From assembly GCA_030403585.1 (NCBI GenBank), contig JAUEPE010000056.1, positions 1-45,626 of the forward strand: 45,626 nt of DNA, in the 5' to 3' direction. Shown here in pieces: positions 1 through 7,584 of this stretch. A program made the position numbers and the translations under genes. This DNA is from Frankia sp. RB7 (GTDB taxonomy: Bacteria; Pseudomonadota; Alphaproteobacteria; Rhizobiales; Xanthobacteraceae). The notes beneath the pieces are model-generated. The model saw only the letters and a list, made by a program, of their open reading frames with translations, was not told the origin of the DNA and did not search any database. Each line of letters starts with the position of its first letter. Positions within the stretch are counted from its first letter, which is position 1.

Positions 1-1
1 A

Positions 2-94
2 GAACTAAAGGAACGCATCATGCTCGGCATCAAGGACGTCAATCGATATCCCGTCATCCACACATGGTCCTACAAACTCGCCGAGCCTGCCTGA
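2..94 (+). pseudogene. IS630-like transposase, C-terminal end (cut by window edge)
   Basis: The first bases are an open frame with no start inside the window, ending in TGA after 30 codons. The residues include ELKERIMLGIKDVNR and PVIHTWSYKL. This matches my memory of the extreme C-terminus of IS630-family DDE transposases of rhizobia, where a DVNRHPV-HTW-YKL tail follows the last catalytic region. Only the tail is present, so it cannot be decided whether the element is intact to the left. I could not place the terminal inverted repeat or TA target duplication in the following bases. The family call is from recall of the tail motif only. Confidence 0.55.
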
Positions 95-186
95 TATGAT
101 TCGAACCAAGGAAACGCTGACCTAGTCCGCGGGCTACTGCGTGCCGTGGTGCGGACGAAGGGAGCCCGCCGTTTCACGCATCTTTG

Positions 187-480
187 CTAATTGGCGGTGC
201 TGCCGCTCTTGGCCTTGGACGAGTGCTTCACAACCGGCTTGGCCGGCACGGCCGACTTCTTCGACGCATCATCGCCGCGGGCAGTTCCCCACGGATCGAC
301 CGGCTTCTGGTCCGGAACATTGTTGAGGGAGCGTTGATAGGCGCGCGCAGCCCGATCATCGTCCGCCTTCTGCGTCGCCGTCTTTTCCTTGGGCTCCTGG
401 CCAGGCCCTAGAACATGGTCCTCCGCCAGCGCGGGGGCGGCCATCAGGGCAAGCAAGACGGCGACGGCGATTTTGTGCAT
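187..480 (-). CDS. small exported protein of unknown function (97 aa)
   Basis: The start at 480 is chosen because it gives a clean Sec signal peptide: MHKIAVAVLLALMAAPALA, with probable cleavage after residue 19. A longer in-frame extension has no such feature. The mature part of about 78 residues is charged and low in complexity. It has a Lys/Asp-rich stretch (about 31-45), an AYQRSLNNVPDQKPVDPWG segment (about 47-65) and a Lys/Ser/Ala tail. This suggests a disordered periplasmic protein. I recall similar short proteins in Bradyrhizobium, where a DPWG motif recurs, but no function is known to me. It stands alone next to the transposase remnant. Confidence 0.7.
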   Translation of the reverse strand: MHKIAVAVLLALMAAPALAEDHVLGPGQEPKEKTATQKADDDRAARAYQRSLNNVPDQKPVDPWGTARGDDASKKSAVPAKPVVKHSSKAKSGSTAN

Positions 481-1257
481 CGAGAAACTCCCGGTTCTGC
501 GACGATCATAGCAGCGCGCCGATTGCGGTAGCAATGCAGCCCAGCGTGAGTTGGGTATGACGTTGATCGCACGATGCGGCGCTAGATCTACTACCGGGCG
601 TCGTGGGTGTTGGAAAGCCGATCGCTGGAAGGGGGCGTTGTCGCAGCCTATCAAGCCAGCGGCACCGCCGGAGCGTCGCTGGCGATCAATCCCGCCCTTG
701 GCGGTTCGCAGTCAGCGACGACGCCTAAAAGAAGCTGAACGCATCGGGGGAGGAGTGCGACCTTCGGTCAGTGCAGCGTCGGTTGATCTGGTGTGCTTGG
801 AAATCGCAACCGGGCATGGCAGGCGTCGATTTCGGATTGATGGGGCGCGGGAAGCGAAGCGAGATTATCCAGCGCTTCAATCAGTTCTGGTAGCCAGGCA
901 GCGCTTGTGACAACGGCTCTCGAACCTGCGCCGCTTGCGCCCTGGGTCTTCATGCCAGGAATCGAAGCTGAAATGACGCCCCCGTAGATCGCATCCATAA
1001 GCATATTCAACATGATCGCCGTCCCCGTTATTGATTGGCAACGAGGCTAAGAGCGGATTGTTTCGGGCGTGCTTCGCCGCCCTACGAAATGGCTTCATGG
1101 GTAGCTACACAGGGCAGCGGGCAGCGCGCCCGGGAGTTCCGCTGCCGCGTAGATTGCCCGCGCGGGAAACTGAAAATGCGAGCAATATCAGTCACGCGAG
1201 CTATCCCAGTCGCATCCGCGAGCGTGGCGCCTTGGCGACCTCCCGTCGGACCAGCCG
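481..1257. other. long stretch without a convincing gene
   Basis: About 780 bases separate the two small exported proteins. Several frames are open, but none shows a recognisable domain, and some are arginine-rich in the way of out-of-frame reading of GC-rich DNA. The best candidate, at 768-1013 on the minus strand, is listed separately. Because a transposase remnant lies just to the left, this may be decayed sequence. I see no RNA gene or clear repeat in it. Confidence 0.5.
768..1013 (-). CDS. doubtful hypothetical ORF (81 aa)
   Basis: The frame begins MLNMLMDAIYGGVISASIPG and has a purine-rich GGGGAC stretch about 10 bases before the ATG that could serve as a ribosome binding site. The middle (ELIEALDNLASLP) could form an amphipathic helix. 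The composition looks more protein-like than the competing frames at 551-910 (+) and 877-1098 (-). I recognise no family. It may equally be a chance frame in decayed DNA. Confidence 0.25.
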   Translation of the reverse strand: MLNMLMDAIYGGVISASIPGMKTQGASGAGSRAVVTSAAWLPELIEALDNLASLPAPHQSEIDACHARLRFPSTPDQPTLH

Positions 1258-1509
1258 CTAATATCCCGGTCGTTGCAATTTCTTAGCCTTGGGCTGGGCC
1301 TGCTGCTTGAACCTCACGCGCGGATTGGTGTCACACGTCGTGTCCCACCGGCCGGATGCCGAAGCCATGCATTGCTCCCGGGTCTCGTACATGCACTCGC
1401 CCGGCCAGCCGAGATCGTCACCAACGACACACCAGGGATAATCGCGATCTGCGTGCGCAGCAGGAAGAGGTCCCACGAGGATCAGCAGGGCCAGGATCGT
1501 GGTGCGCAT
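1258..1509 (-). CDS. DUF3551 family exported protein (83 aa)
   Basis: A signal peptide (about residues 1-20, ending AAHA) precedes a mature part beginning DRDYPWCVV. It contains the Cys-bearing pattern W-C, G-E-C-MY-T-REQC-A-SGR and a later DTTC. This is the signature of DUF3551, a family of short secreted proteins present in many copies in Bradyrhizobium. The four cysteines probably form two disulfides in the periplasm. An AGGAG ribosome binding site lies about 8 bases before the ATG. The molecular function of the family is unknown. The basic tail (KPKAKKLQRPGY) is typical of such proteins. Confidence 0.85.
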   Translation of the reverse strand: MRTTILALLILVGPLPAAHADRDYPWCVVGDDLGWPGECMYETREQCMASASGRWDTTCDTNPRVRFKQQAQPKAKKLQRPGY

Positions 1510-1656
1510 CTGGAGTCTCCTGGTATGACGTCCTCAAGGACAGCTTTGAGGGGAACTGAAGCCAACGGCAGGTTGGGGCCCTGGTTCCTGCGGAGCGGGG
1601 GCGCCGATTGCGACGCCCCCTTACGTCAATCGTCTTGCTTGAGATGGAGCCGAAAC

Positions 1657-3093
1657 TCAAACGCCGGTCTGCGAAATGAATTTCGTGCTCAGATAGGCCT
1701 CCAGTCCTTCAGTCCCGCCTTCCGAGCCATATCCGGAATCCCGAACGCCGCCGAACGGCGTCTCGGTCAGGGCCAGTGCGAAGCTGTTGATCGACATCAT
1801 GCCGGCATCGACCGCCGCTCCGATTGCGGCCGCCGTCTTGGCCGATCTCGTGAACGAATAGGACGCAAGACCGAAGGGCAGGCGATTGGCTTCCTCGACC
1901 GCCTCGTCGAACTTGGCAAAGGACGAGATCAGGGCAAGCGGAGCGAACGGCTCGTCATTCATCGCGCGCGCCGATTTGGGAACGTTGGTGACGACGGTCG
2001 GCTCGAAGAAATAACCCTTGTTGCCGACGCGGTTGCCGCCGGCCTCCACCTTGCCGCCCTTGCCAACGGCGTCCTGAACCATGTCTTCAATCGCAGCGAC
2101 GCGGCGATCGTTTGCGAGCGCGCCCATCTTCGAGTCCGGATCGAGGCCGTTACCGACCTTGATGGATTTCGCCCCCTCGACGAAGTGCTGGACGAACTTG
2201 TCGTAAACGGCTTCCTGCACCAGGAACCTGGTCGGAGAGATGCAGACCTGACCGGCATTGCGATACTTCGCCGCGACCATGATCTTCGCCGCCGACTCGA
2301 CATCGGCGTCATCGAATACGATGACCGGCGCGTGGCCGCCGAGCTCCATCGTGACGCGCTTCATATGCAAGCCCGCCATCGCCGCCAGATCCTTGCCGAC
2401 CTTGGTCGAACCGGTGAACGAGATCTTGCGAATGACCGGGTGAGGGATGAGATACTCGGAAATCTCAGCGGGTATGCCGTAGACCAGATTGACGACGCCG
2501 TCGGGCAGCCCGGCATCGACAAAGGCCCGGATCAGCTCGGCAGGCGATGCCGGCGTCTCCTCCGGCGCCTTGACGATCATCGAGCAGCCCGCGGCCAGCG
2601 CTGCGCTGAGCTTCTTGACCACCTGATTGATCGGGAAATTCCAGGGTGTGAACGCTGCGACCGGGCCGACAGGCTCCTTGATCACCAATTGGTAGACGCC
2701 GGGGCTGCGTGCCGGGATGAGACGCCCGTAAGCTCTGCGCCCTTCTTCAGCGAACCAGTCGATGATGTCGGCCGCGTTCATCGTTTCAAGCCTGGCTTCG
2801 GCCAGAACCTTTCCCTGCTCCATCGTCATGATAGCCGCGATCTTGTCGGCGCGCTCGCGGATCAAATCGGCGGCCTTGCGCATCACCTTGGACCGGTCGA
2901 GCGGCGATACGTTGCGCCACAACCGGAATCCCTTTTCGGCCGATGCCAGCGCTTCGTCGAGATCAGACCGGTCGGCGTGCGGGACCGTCCCGACCGGCTC
3001 CTCCGTCGCGGGATTGATCACCTTGAGTGTGCGGCCGGTCGAGGCCGCGCGCCATTTGCCGTCGATATGCAATTGGACCGAGGGATAGCTCAT
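1657..3093 (-). CDS. NAD(P)-dependent aldehyde dehydrogenase, succinate-semialdehyde dehydrogenase type
   Basis: A full-length aldehyde dehydrogenase of 478 aa. The start at 3093 is preceded by GGAGG five bases upstream; a longer frame runs upstream but has no support. The landmarks are all present: TPWNFP with the oxyanion Asn152, Lys175 of the cofactor site, FTGST (226-230), the general base Glu250 in MELGG, and the nucleophile Cys284 in GQVCISP. The overall sequence most resembles the succinate-semialdehyde dehydrogenase (GabD-like) group, which oxidises succinate semialdehyde or similar omega-oxo acids to feed the TCA cycle. Bradyrhizobium carries several paralogues, so the true substrate is open. 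It stands alone, with a long leader region upstream that contains a dispersed repeat. Confidence 0.9.
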   Translation of the reverse strand: MSYPSVQLHIDGKWRAASTGRTLKVINPATEEPVGTVPHADRSDLDEALASAEKGFRLWRNVSPLDRSKVMRKAADLIRERADKIAAIMTMEQGKVLAEARLETMNAADIIDWFAEEGRRAYGRLIPARSPGVYQLVIKEPVGPVAAFTPWNFPINQVVKKLSAALAAGCSMIVKAPEETPASPAELIRAFVDAGLPDGVVNLVYGIPAEISEYLIPHPVIRKISFTGSTKVGKDLAAMAGLHMKRVTMELGGHAPVIVFDDADVESAAKIMVAAKYRNAGQVCISPTRFLVQEAVYDKFVQHFVEGAKSIKVGNGLDPDSKMGALANDRRVAAIEDMVQDAVGKGGKVEAGGNRVGNKGYFFEPTVVTNVPKSARAMNDEPFAPLALISSFAKFDEAVEEANRLPFGLASYSFTRSAKTAAAIGAAVDAGMMSINSFALALTETPFGGVRDSGYGSEGGTEGLEAYLSTKFISQTGV

Positions 3094-3455
3094 AATTCCT
3101 CCAAGTTCGCCATCAACTGCGAGGGCAGTGGATCGCGGATAGACCCGACTTCTATTGGCTGGACGCCATGATTGGCGCTGCGAGGTGCTTATCGCGCATT
3201 TCTGCAAGCATTTGAACTGTCTCGTCGAGCGATGGTGATGTCGCAGCGGGCCATTCGACAATTTCGGAATAATAGCATGATGCCCCTGTTTTGCCCGACG
3301 CGTCAACCGGCTTCTGCGGCGATGCGCGAGGAGGCGCGTAAGGTCTTGATTCGACACGCGCTGGCTACTGTGCATGGGGTTGTTTTCGATGTTTTGGCGT
3401 GTCCGGCGCGGGGCACCCCGGTGGAACCTTTTCCTTGCCGTCGCGTTATTTTGCC
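3094..3455. promoter_or_regulatory. long intergenic leader region between aldehyde dehydrogenase and small plus-strand gene
   Basis: The 362 bases hold no convincing gene. They contain the 26-bp dispersed element (3363-3388) and a stretch around 3281-3306 (TGCCCCTGTTTTGCCCGACG and following) that I recall as a recurring intergenic sequence in Bradyrhizobium. Promoters for both divergent genes should lie here, but I cannot place their -35/-10 boxes with confidence. Confidence 0.4.
3363..3388 (-). repeat. 26-bp dispersed element, copy A
   Basis: Read on the minus strand, this stretch contains AACAACCCCATGCACAGTAG. A copy identical over 26 bases lies at 23991-24016 on the plus strand. Each copy points toward the gene downstream of it. 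The end of this copy is 269 bases before the ATG of the aldehyde dehydrogenase at 3093. The flanks of the two copies differ. Confidence 0.75.
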
Positions 3456-3647
3456 ATGACAGAAGATACCTCATTCCGACGCAAACCCCTGACCCCTGAA
3501 CAGCGCCAGGCCCGCGATGCGACACGCCGGGTCGAGGCCGAAAAAGCCATGCGCGACCATGAGGTCGCTCAGAAGGCGTTTTATGAAAATCGGGAACGGC
3601 TGAGGGCCGAGCGGCTCGCCCGAGAGGCGGCTGCGGCCAAAGTCTGA
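3456..3647 (+). CDS. small charged protein of unknown function (63 aa)
   Basis: The 63 residues are almost entirely helical and highly charged. A PLTPEQRQARDATRR segment is followed by repeated Arg/Glu/Ala helix (residues about 13-60), which suggests a short coiled coil or nucleic-acid-binding helix. No signal peptide or membrane segment is present. I believe similar small proteins recur in Bradyrhizobium genomes but know no function. The start ATG at 3456 gives the compact form; an upstream in-frame extension is Cys/Pro-rich and unlikely. A strong hairpin lies 45 bases after the stop. Confidence 0.7.
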   Translation: MTEDTSFRRKPLTPEQRQARDATRRVEAEKAMRDHEVAQKAFYENRERLRAERLAREAAAAKV

Positions 3648-3691
3648 CGGCCAGCTAGGGCCGATCGGTCAAGCATCTCCAACCTGTTTCG

Positions 3692-3726
3692 CCGCGCGCC
3701 TCCGGTTCAGCACCGGGGGCGCGCGG
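3692..3726. terminator. strong hairpin, probable bidirectional terminator
   Basis: Bases 3692-3706 pair with 3712-3726 over 15 positions (one G-T wobble), around the 5-base loop TCAGC. It sits between the convergent ends of the 63-aa gene (3647) and the YqhA-family gene (3780). There is no long T-run on the plus side, so it may act with Rho or as an RNA 3' stabiliser. Confidence 0.6.
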
Positions 3727-3779
3727 TCGTTTGCGCTAGCGCTGCTCGCAGCCATAGCGAGCAGTTGGCGATTGATCAC

Positions 3780-4355
3780 TCACTCAGCCTGCTTCCGCGC
3801 CGAGGTGTCGCTGAACCTGTCGACGAAGACGATCCCGATCGCCGAGACCACGAAGGTGAGGTGGATCAGCACCTGCCACATCACGCCGTTCTCGGTGAAG
3901 CTGGCGCGGCTCGAGCCGAGATTGCCGGCCTCGATGAAGGTGCGCAGCAGCGCGATCGAGGAGATGCCGATGATCGCCATCGCGAGCTTGATCTTGAGCA
4001 CGCTGGCATTGACGTGGCCGAGCCATTCCGGCTCGTCGGGATGGCCCTGGAGGTCGAGCCGGGAGACGAACGTCTCGTAGCCGCCGACGATCACCATCAC
4101 CAGCAGGTTGGAGATCATCACGACGTCGATCAGCGCCAGCACGCTCATCATGATCTCTTGTTCGGTGAAGTCGAGCGCGTGCGAAGTGAGGTGCCAGAGC
4201 TCTTTCAGGAACAGCACGATGTAGACGCATTGCGCCACGATCAGCCCGAGATAGAGCGGCAGCTGCAGCCAGCGCGAACCGAAGATGATCATCGGCAACA
4301 GGGCGAGCCGCGGCGAGGGCGGGCGGGGTCCGGTATTTTCAGGTTCTGCCGACAT
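3780..4355 (-). CDS. YqhA / UPF0114 (TIGR00645) family membrane protein
   Basis: A 191-aa inner-membrane protein with four predicted hydrophobic helices: roughly residues 30-50, 70-92, 122-142 and 160-180. The segment SRWLQLPLYLGLIVAQC, the MISNLLVMVIVGGYE stretch and the HVNASVLKIKLAMAIIGISSI stretch are what I associate with the UPF0114/YqhA family. Members are found widely in proteobacteria, and their biochemical role is not established. The length fits the family. The gene is single and convergent with the preceding 63-aa gene. Confidence 0.88.
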   Translation of the reverse strand: MSAEPENTGPRPPSPRLALLPMIIFGSRWLQLPLYLGLIVAQCVYIVLFLKELWHLTSHALDFTEQEIMMSVLALIDVVMISNLLVMVIVGGYETFVSRLDLQGHPDEPEWLGHVNASVLKIKLAMAIIGISSIALLRTFIEAGNLGSSRASFTENGVMWQVLIHLTFVVSAIGIVFVDRFSDTSARKQAE

Positions 4356-4460
4356 TCAGCGTCCGCCCATCTGGATGATCTCGCTATCCTGTAACCCGGC
4401 CCGATGGCTGGCGGAAGACGTGGCCATGCTATCGTGCGGCTTGAATCGGGAGGACGGCGG

Positions 4461-4748
4461 ATGTCTCGCAGCTTTGGCTGGGCACTTGGGAAACTTGTGA
4501 TCGCGGCCGCACTGATGCTGGACGCCGGCACGGCCCAGGTGTCGGCGACACCGCTGACGCCGTTCCGCTACGAGGCGCAGGCCCAGCGCCATTGCCCCGG
4601 CGACAAGGTGGTGTGGCTGGATTTCAGGAAGGGCGTCTATTACCGCAAGGGCCAGAAGCTCTATGGCCAGGGGTTCGATGGCAGCTTCGTGTGCCAGACC
4701 GAAGCGCGCGGCGGCCTCTATCGCAGATCGCCGCTGGGCTTGCGCTGA
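4461..4748 (+). CDS. small exported protein with CPGD-VVWLD motif (95 aa)
   Basis: The start at 4461 is preferred because a GGGAGGA box lies about 9 bases upstream and the product then begins with a signal peptide (basic start, hydrophobic core KLVIAAALMLDAGTAQ). The mature part holds two Cys (in HCPGDKVVWLD and SFVCQTEA) that may pair, and aromatic repeats GVYYRKGQKLYGQG. I recall a family of short secreted Bradyrhizobium proteins with the same CPGD...VVW...YY..GQ...G.FVC pattern; no function is known to me. An in-frame ATG at 4404 is possible but lacks these features. Confidence 0.75.
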   Translation: MSRSFGWALGKLVIAAALMLDAGTAQVSATPLTPFRYEAQAQRHCPGDKVVWLDFRKGVYYRKGQKLYGQGFDGSFVCQTEARGGLYRRSPLGLR

Positions 4749-4758
4749 GCGGCGCGGG

Positions 4759-4887
4759 CTAGCTCTGGTTGGGCAGCTTCACCGGGACGTGCGGGGAGGT
4801 GCTGATGACCCGGGGGCTTCCGTCGGGATAGGTCCGGCCGCCGCGGATCAGCGATTCCAGAACCAGGAAGAATTTCTCGGCTAGCAT
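4759..4887 (-). CDS. very short conserved-looking protein (42 aa)
   Basis: Reading the minus strand from 4887 gives a 42-residue protein starting MLAEKFFLVLESLIRGG and ending PHVPVKLPNQS. GAGGGTG lies about 7 bases before the ATG. The body contains YPDGSPRVISTSPHVPV. I recall near-identical short proteins (MLAEKFFLVLE..., DGSPRVVSTSPHVPV) in other Bradyrhizobium and Rhodopseudomonas genomes, which is the main reason for calling it. There is no membrane helix, and the function is unknown. It ends 10 bases after the stop of the convergent 95-aa gene. Confidence 0.65.
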   Translation of the reverse strand: MLAEKFFLVLESLIRGGRTYPDGSPRVISTSPHVPVKLPNQS

Positions 4888-5032
4888 CTGCGTCACCCTC
4901 GTTGGTGATGGCCTCGTGAAAATGAGTCGAGGCGCCGACGCGGAAATTCAATCAACTAAACGGGAGCGGAGCAATCCCCCGATCAAACCGGACGTGCTGC
5001 GTTGCAGTGGCGCAGCTGTCTGAAAGTACGGA

Positions 5033-5131
5033 TTAGCCGAAGGCCAGGGCGACGAGGCTCGAGCAGAGCAAGACCAGACCGCCTGCGGTCAGTGCCAGAA
5101 AGCCGTCGGATACGAAGTCATGTTTGCGCAT
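5033..5131 (-). CDS. single-helix membrane mini-protein (32 aa)
   Basis: A 32-residue frame with a charged start (MRKHDFVSDG) and then one hydrophobic helix (FLALTAGGLVLLCSSLVALAFG). An AGCAGG box sits about 6-8 bases before the ATG. This layout is typical of bacterial single-pass mini-proteins. The gene lies between two other very short minus-strand genes. No family or function is known to me; chance cannot be excluded for so short a frame. Confidence 0.45.
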   Translation of the reverse strand: MRKHDFVSDGFLALTAGGLVLLCSSLVALAFG

Positions 5132-5234
5132 GGGACACCTGCTGCTCTCGTCTTCGATGCTCTGCCGGATTGATTAAAATTGTCCGAACGAGCCGTCATG
5201 AAGAGGTGATGCAATGTCGCCCGCGCGAGTGCCC

Positions 5235-5324
5235 TCAGGCCCTCGAGCGGTAGCCTTCAAACGCATGGGCCAGGAATATCCCCGCGCTTACCAGACCCAT
5301 CAGTGCCGAAACCGTCTCGATCAT
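5235..5324 (-). CDS. single-helix membrane mini-protein (29 aa)
   Basis: Twenty-nine residues: MIETVSALMGLVSAGIFLA, then HAFEGYRSRA. This is one hydrophobic helix followed by a short basic tail. I recall very similar short proteins (ETVSALMGLVSAGIFLAHA) annotated in Bradyrhizobium. The ribosome binding site is weak, with only GG about 12 bases upstream. An in-frame upstream extension to 5459 exists but is Cys/Arg-rich and not credible. It probably sits in the inner membrane; role unknown. Confidence 0.5.
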   Translation of the reverse strand: MIETVSALMGLVSAGIFLAHAFEGYRSRA

Positions 5325-5690
5325 CGTTAAATTCCAATCCCGCCCCTGCAGCCGAGAAAACGCGGGCGGCCTTGCACAGTCAAAAGAATTCCGGTGAAGC
5401 CGCCGACAATGGGGGTGGAGTGAGCTTTTGGCGCAACAGCTTGTGCGGGACTGGCACAAAGGAGGCGGTGTCGAAGCCCTCGCGCTCCGTAGATCAACGG
5501 AGAATGCCGAACGTCCTGTTTACCATCCCAGCGCGAACGCTGTGGGCTCCCCATTTCCGCCGTGTTCGGGTTGCGTTATCGTTACCGCCTCTGAGACGGT
5601 GGTGGGCCGCCTCGGAGCTTGAGGTCCGGAAGGCACTCCCCGCAGGCAAGCGGGTTGAGGCCGTCTCCGGCGAAATGGTATTTGGGGCGA
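5325..5690. other. intergenic stretch before rlpA, nothing identified
   Basis: The 366 bases have open frames on both strands, but none with a recognisable domain, codon pattern or ribosome binding site. I looked for a tRNA or structured RNA and found no cloverleaf. The rlpA promoter should lie in the right half. A GAGACGG (about 5589) and CCGTCTC (about 5662) pair could form a long-range stem of unknown meaning. Confidence 0.4.
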
Positions 5691-6617
5691 ATGGGGATCC
5701 GACGGTCAGATTCGGTGGTGCGGGCGGCGCGGTGCGTTGCGGCGGTCGGCGCCTGCCTGGCGCTCGCCAATTGCGCCTCGTCCAACAAGTTCGCCAGCCG
5801 GGTCGATCCCAAATACGGCGTGTCCTCGAGCCCGCGGGTCGTGGCCTTCGGCGATCCCGTCCCCAAGGGGGGCGGCACCTATCGCATCGGCAAGCCCTAT
5901 GTGGTTGCGGGCCGGACCTACGTGCCGGAGGAGGACGTCAACTACCGGGCCGAGGGCATGGCATCCTGGTATGGCGACGATTTCCATGGCCGCCAGACCG
6001 CCAATGGCGAAGTGTTCGACATGGGCTCGCTGACGGCGGCGCATCCGACCCTGCCGATGCCGTCCTATGCGCGGGTCACCAACCTGTCGAACGGCAAGTC
6101 GCTGATCGTCCGCGTCAATGACCGCGGACCCTATCACGGCAATCGTCTCATCGACGTCTCGAACAAAGCCGCTGAACTGCTTGAATTCAAAGGCAATGGC
6201 GTCGCCAGGGTTCGTGTCGAATATGTCGGCCGGGCGCCGCTCGAAGGCTCCGACGACCGCCAGCTGATGGCGACCTTGCGCACCGGCGTTCCGGCGCCGT
6301 CGCCCTCGATGGTCCGGGTCGCCTCGGCCCGGCCATTCGTGCCAGAACTGACGTCGAGCCGCGGCGCCATCCGTGGCGATGTCCCGATGCCGGAGGGGCG
6401 GCCCTATAGCCTCGGCAACACGTCGGCCGACGTCGCCTCGCTCAATGCGACCTCGGAAATGTCGGCCTCGAGCCGCAGCCGGGGCCGGGCGCTCCAGAAT
6501 GCTCGCCAGGTGTCCTATGACGCGGACGGGCGCTATGCCGCCGGGAGCGGTCCGGCCGCCGCCGATGACGGCGCAACCGAAGCCCGCAGCATCCTGACCG
6601 GCCGCGGCCTGTACTAA
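5691..6617 (+). CDS. rlpA: septal ring lytic transglycosylase RlpA family lipoprotein
   Basis: A 308-aa protein with an N-terminal export signal and a lipobox-like ALANC ending at Cys28; Asn at -1 is unusual. The double-psi beta-barrel domain of RlpA lies at about residues 85-180. It contains the family landmarks GMASWYG, FHGRQTANGE, AAHPTLPMPSYARVTN and VRVNDRGPY, including the Asp-Arg-Gly-Pro stretch of the active centre. Family members cleave denuded glycan strands in the septum or help organise it from the outer membrane. The C-terminal 120 residues are Ser/Arg/Ala-rich, probably disordered, and lack a SPOR domain. Synteny with dacC/tmk/holB supports a cell-envelope role. The start at 5691 keeps the signal peptide; an upstream in-frame start adds 24 unlikely residues. 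Confidence 0.88.
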   Translation: MGIRRSDSVVRAARCVAAVGACLALANCASSNKFASRVDPKYGVSSSPRVVAFGDPVPKGGGTYRIGKPYVVAGRTYVPEEDVNYRAEGMASWYGDDFHGRQTANGEVFDMGSLTAAHPTLPMPSYARVTNLSNGKSLIVRVNDRGPYHGNRLIDVSNKAAELLEFKGNGVARVRVEYVGRAPLEGSDDRQLMATLRTGVPAPSPSMVRVASARPFVPELTSSRGAIRGDVPMPEGRPYSLGNTSADVASLNATSEMSASSRSRGRALQNARQVSYDADGRYAAGSGPAAADDGATEARSILTGRGLY

Positions 6618-6627
6618 CTGCCGCGCT

Positions 6628-7584
6628 TTAGAGCGAAGCCGCCTCACGCAGGAACTTCAGCAGCGCCGCGTTCACCTCGTCGGGCCGCTCCTGCTGCACC
6701 CAGTGGCCGGCGTCATCGATGATCAGTTTGCGCGTGAGATTGGGCAGCACGCGCTCCAGCTCGTTGACGCGCTTGGCGCCGATCAGGCCGGTGATGACGG
6801 CATCCTGCGCGCCGGCGATGAAGAGGGAGGGCTGGTGGATCTGCGCGTCCTGCCAGGGCGCGGTCAGCTCCCAATTGCGGTCGAGGTTGCGATACCAGTT
6901 CAGCCCGCCGCGGAATCCGGACTTGCGGAAGCTGTCGGTGAAATGGGTGAGAACGTCCTCGCTCAGCCAAGCCGGCAACGGCTCCTCGGCGCTGGTGTGG
7001 CCGAGAAAGCCCTTGCCCTCCTGCACGAACATCGCAGCGTTCGGGTCGGCAAGCCCGCGGCCGCCGAGCACGGTGCGCATGGTGTGGGCGACGTCGTGCT
7101 CGAACTCGGCCTCCGCGACGCCGGGCGCCTGAAAGTACTGCCAGTAGAAATTGGTGATGCCGCCCTGGCGCAGCAGTTCGAGCGGCCTGCCGCGTCCGCG
7201 GAACGGCGGCGGCACGCTCAGGCCTGCAACGGCCGTGAAGATATCGGGCCGGAACAGCCCCGCATGCCAGGCGACCGGCGCGCCCCAGTCGTGGCCGACC
7301 ACCATCGCCTTGGTCGCGCCGAGCGCCTTCACCAGGCCGACGACGTCGCCGACGAGATCGAAGATCGAATAGGCGGTCACCTCAGGCGGCGCCGCGCTCT
7401 GGCCGTAGCCGCGCATGTCGGGGGCCACGACGTGAAAGCCGGCGGCCGCGAGCGCCGGGATCTGGTGCCGCCAGGAATAGGATAGTTCCGGCCAGCCATG
7501 GCACAGCACCACCAGCGGCCCCTGGCCGGCCTCGCGGATGAACAGGTCGATCCCGTTGGCCTTGATCACGCGGCTGGTGGACAT
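6628..7584 (-). CDS. alpha/beta hydrolase, soluble epoxide hydrolase type
   Basis: A 318-aa alpha/beta hydrolase. The oxyanion motif HGWPE is at 29-33. The nucleophile elbow is GHDWG with Asp99; aspartate rather than serine marks the epoxide hydrolase/dehalogenase group. The catalytic His is about 294 in DAGHWVQQE. The cap region contains the Tyr-bearing NWYRNLDRNW, consistent with the ring-opening tyrosines of epoxide hydrolases. It would convert epoxides to diols in the cytoplasm; the natural substrate is unknown. The gene lies antisense between rlpA and dacC, genes that are commonly neighbours in Rhizobiales, so it may be an insertion. Its 3' end is 11 bases from the rlpA stop. Confidence 0.87.
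   Translation of the reverse strand: MSTSRVIKANGIDLFIREAGQGPLVVLCHGWPELSYSWRHQIPALAAAGFHVVAPDMRGYGQSAAPPEVTAYSIFDLVGDVVGLVKALGATKAMVVGHDWGAPVAWHAGLFRPDIFTAVAGLSVPPPFRGRGRPLELLRQGGITNFYWQYFQAPGVAEAEFEHDVAHTMRTVLGGRGLADPNAAMFVQEGKGFLGHTSAEEPLPAWLSEDVLTHFTDSFRKSGFRGGLNWYRNLDRNWELTAPWQDAQIHQPSLFIAGAQDAVITGLIGAKRVNELERVLPNLTRKLIIDDAGHWVQQERPDEVNAALLKFLREAASL

Noticed and set aside
100..125. tRNA-like TpsiC loop sequence (GGTTCGAATC on the minus strand)
   Set aside because: No acceptor stem, anticodon arm or CCA end can be built around it; only the ten-base loop consensus fits.
551..910. 119-codon plus-strand ORF
   Set aside because: The Arg-rich composition, absence of a ribosome binding site and lack of any recognisable domain suggest chance in GC-rich DNA.
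1273..3171. Long plus-strand frame of 632 codons
   Set aside because: It is the mirror frame of the aldehyde dehydrogenase, Arg/Asp/His-rich, with no domain; the minus-strand gene has all catalytic residues.
3172..3459. 95-codon plus-strand frame upstream of the 63-aa gene
   Set aside because: It passes through the dispersed repeat and other intergenic sequence, and lacks a ribosome binding site or protein-like composition.
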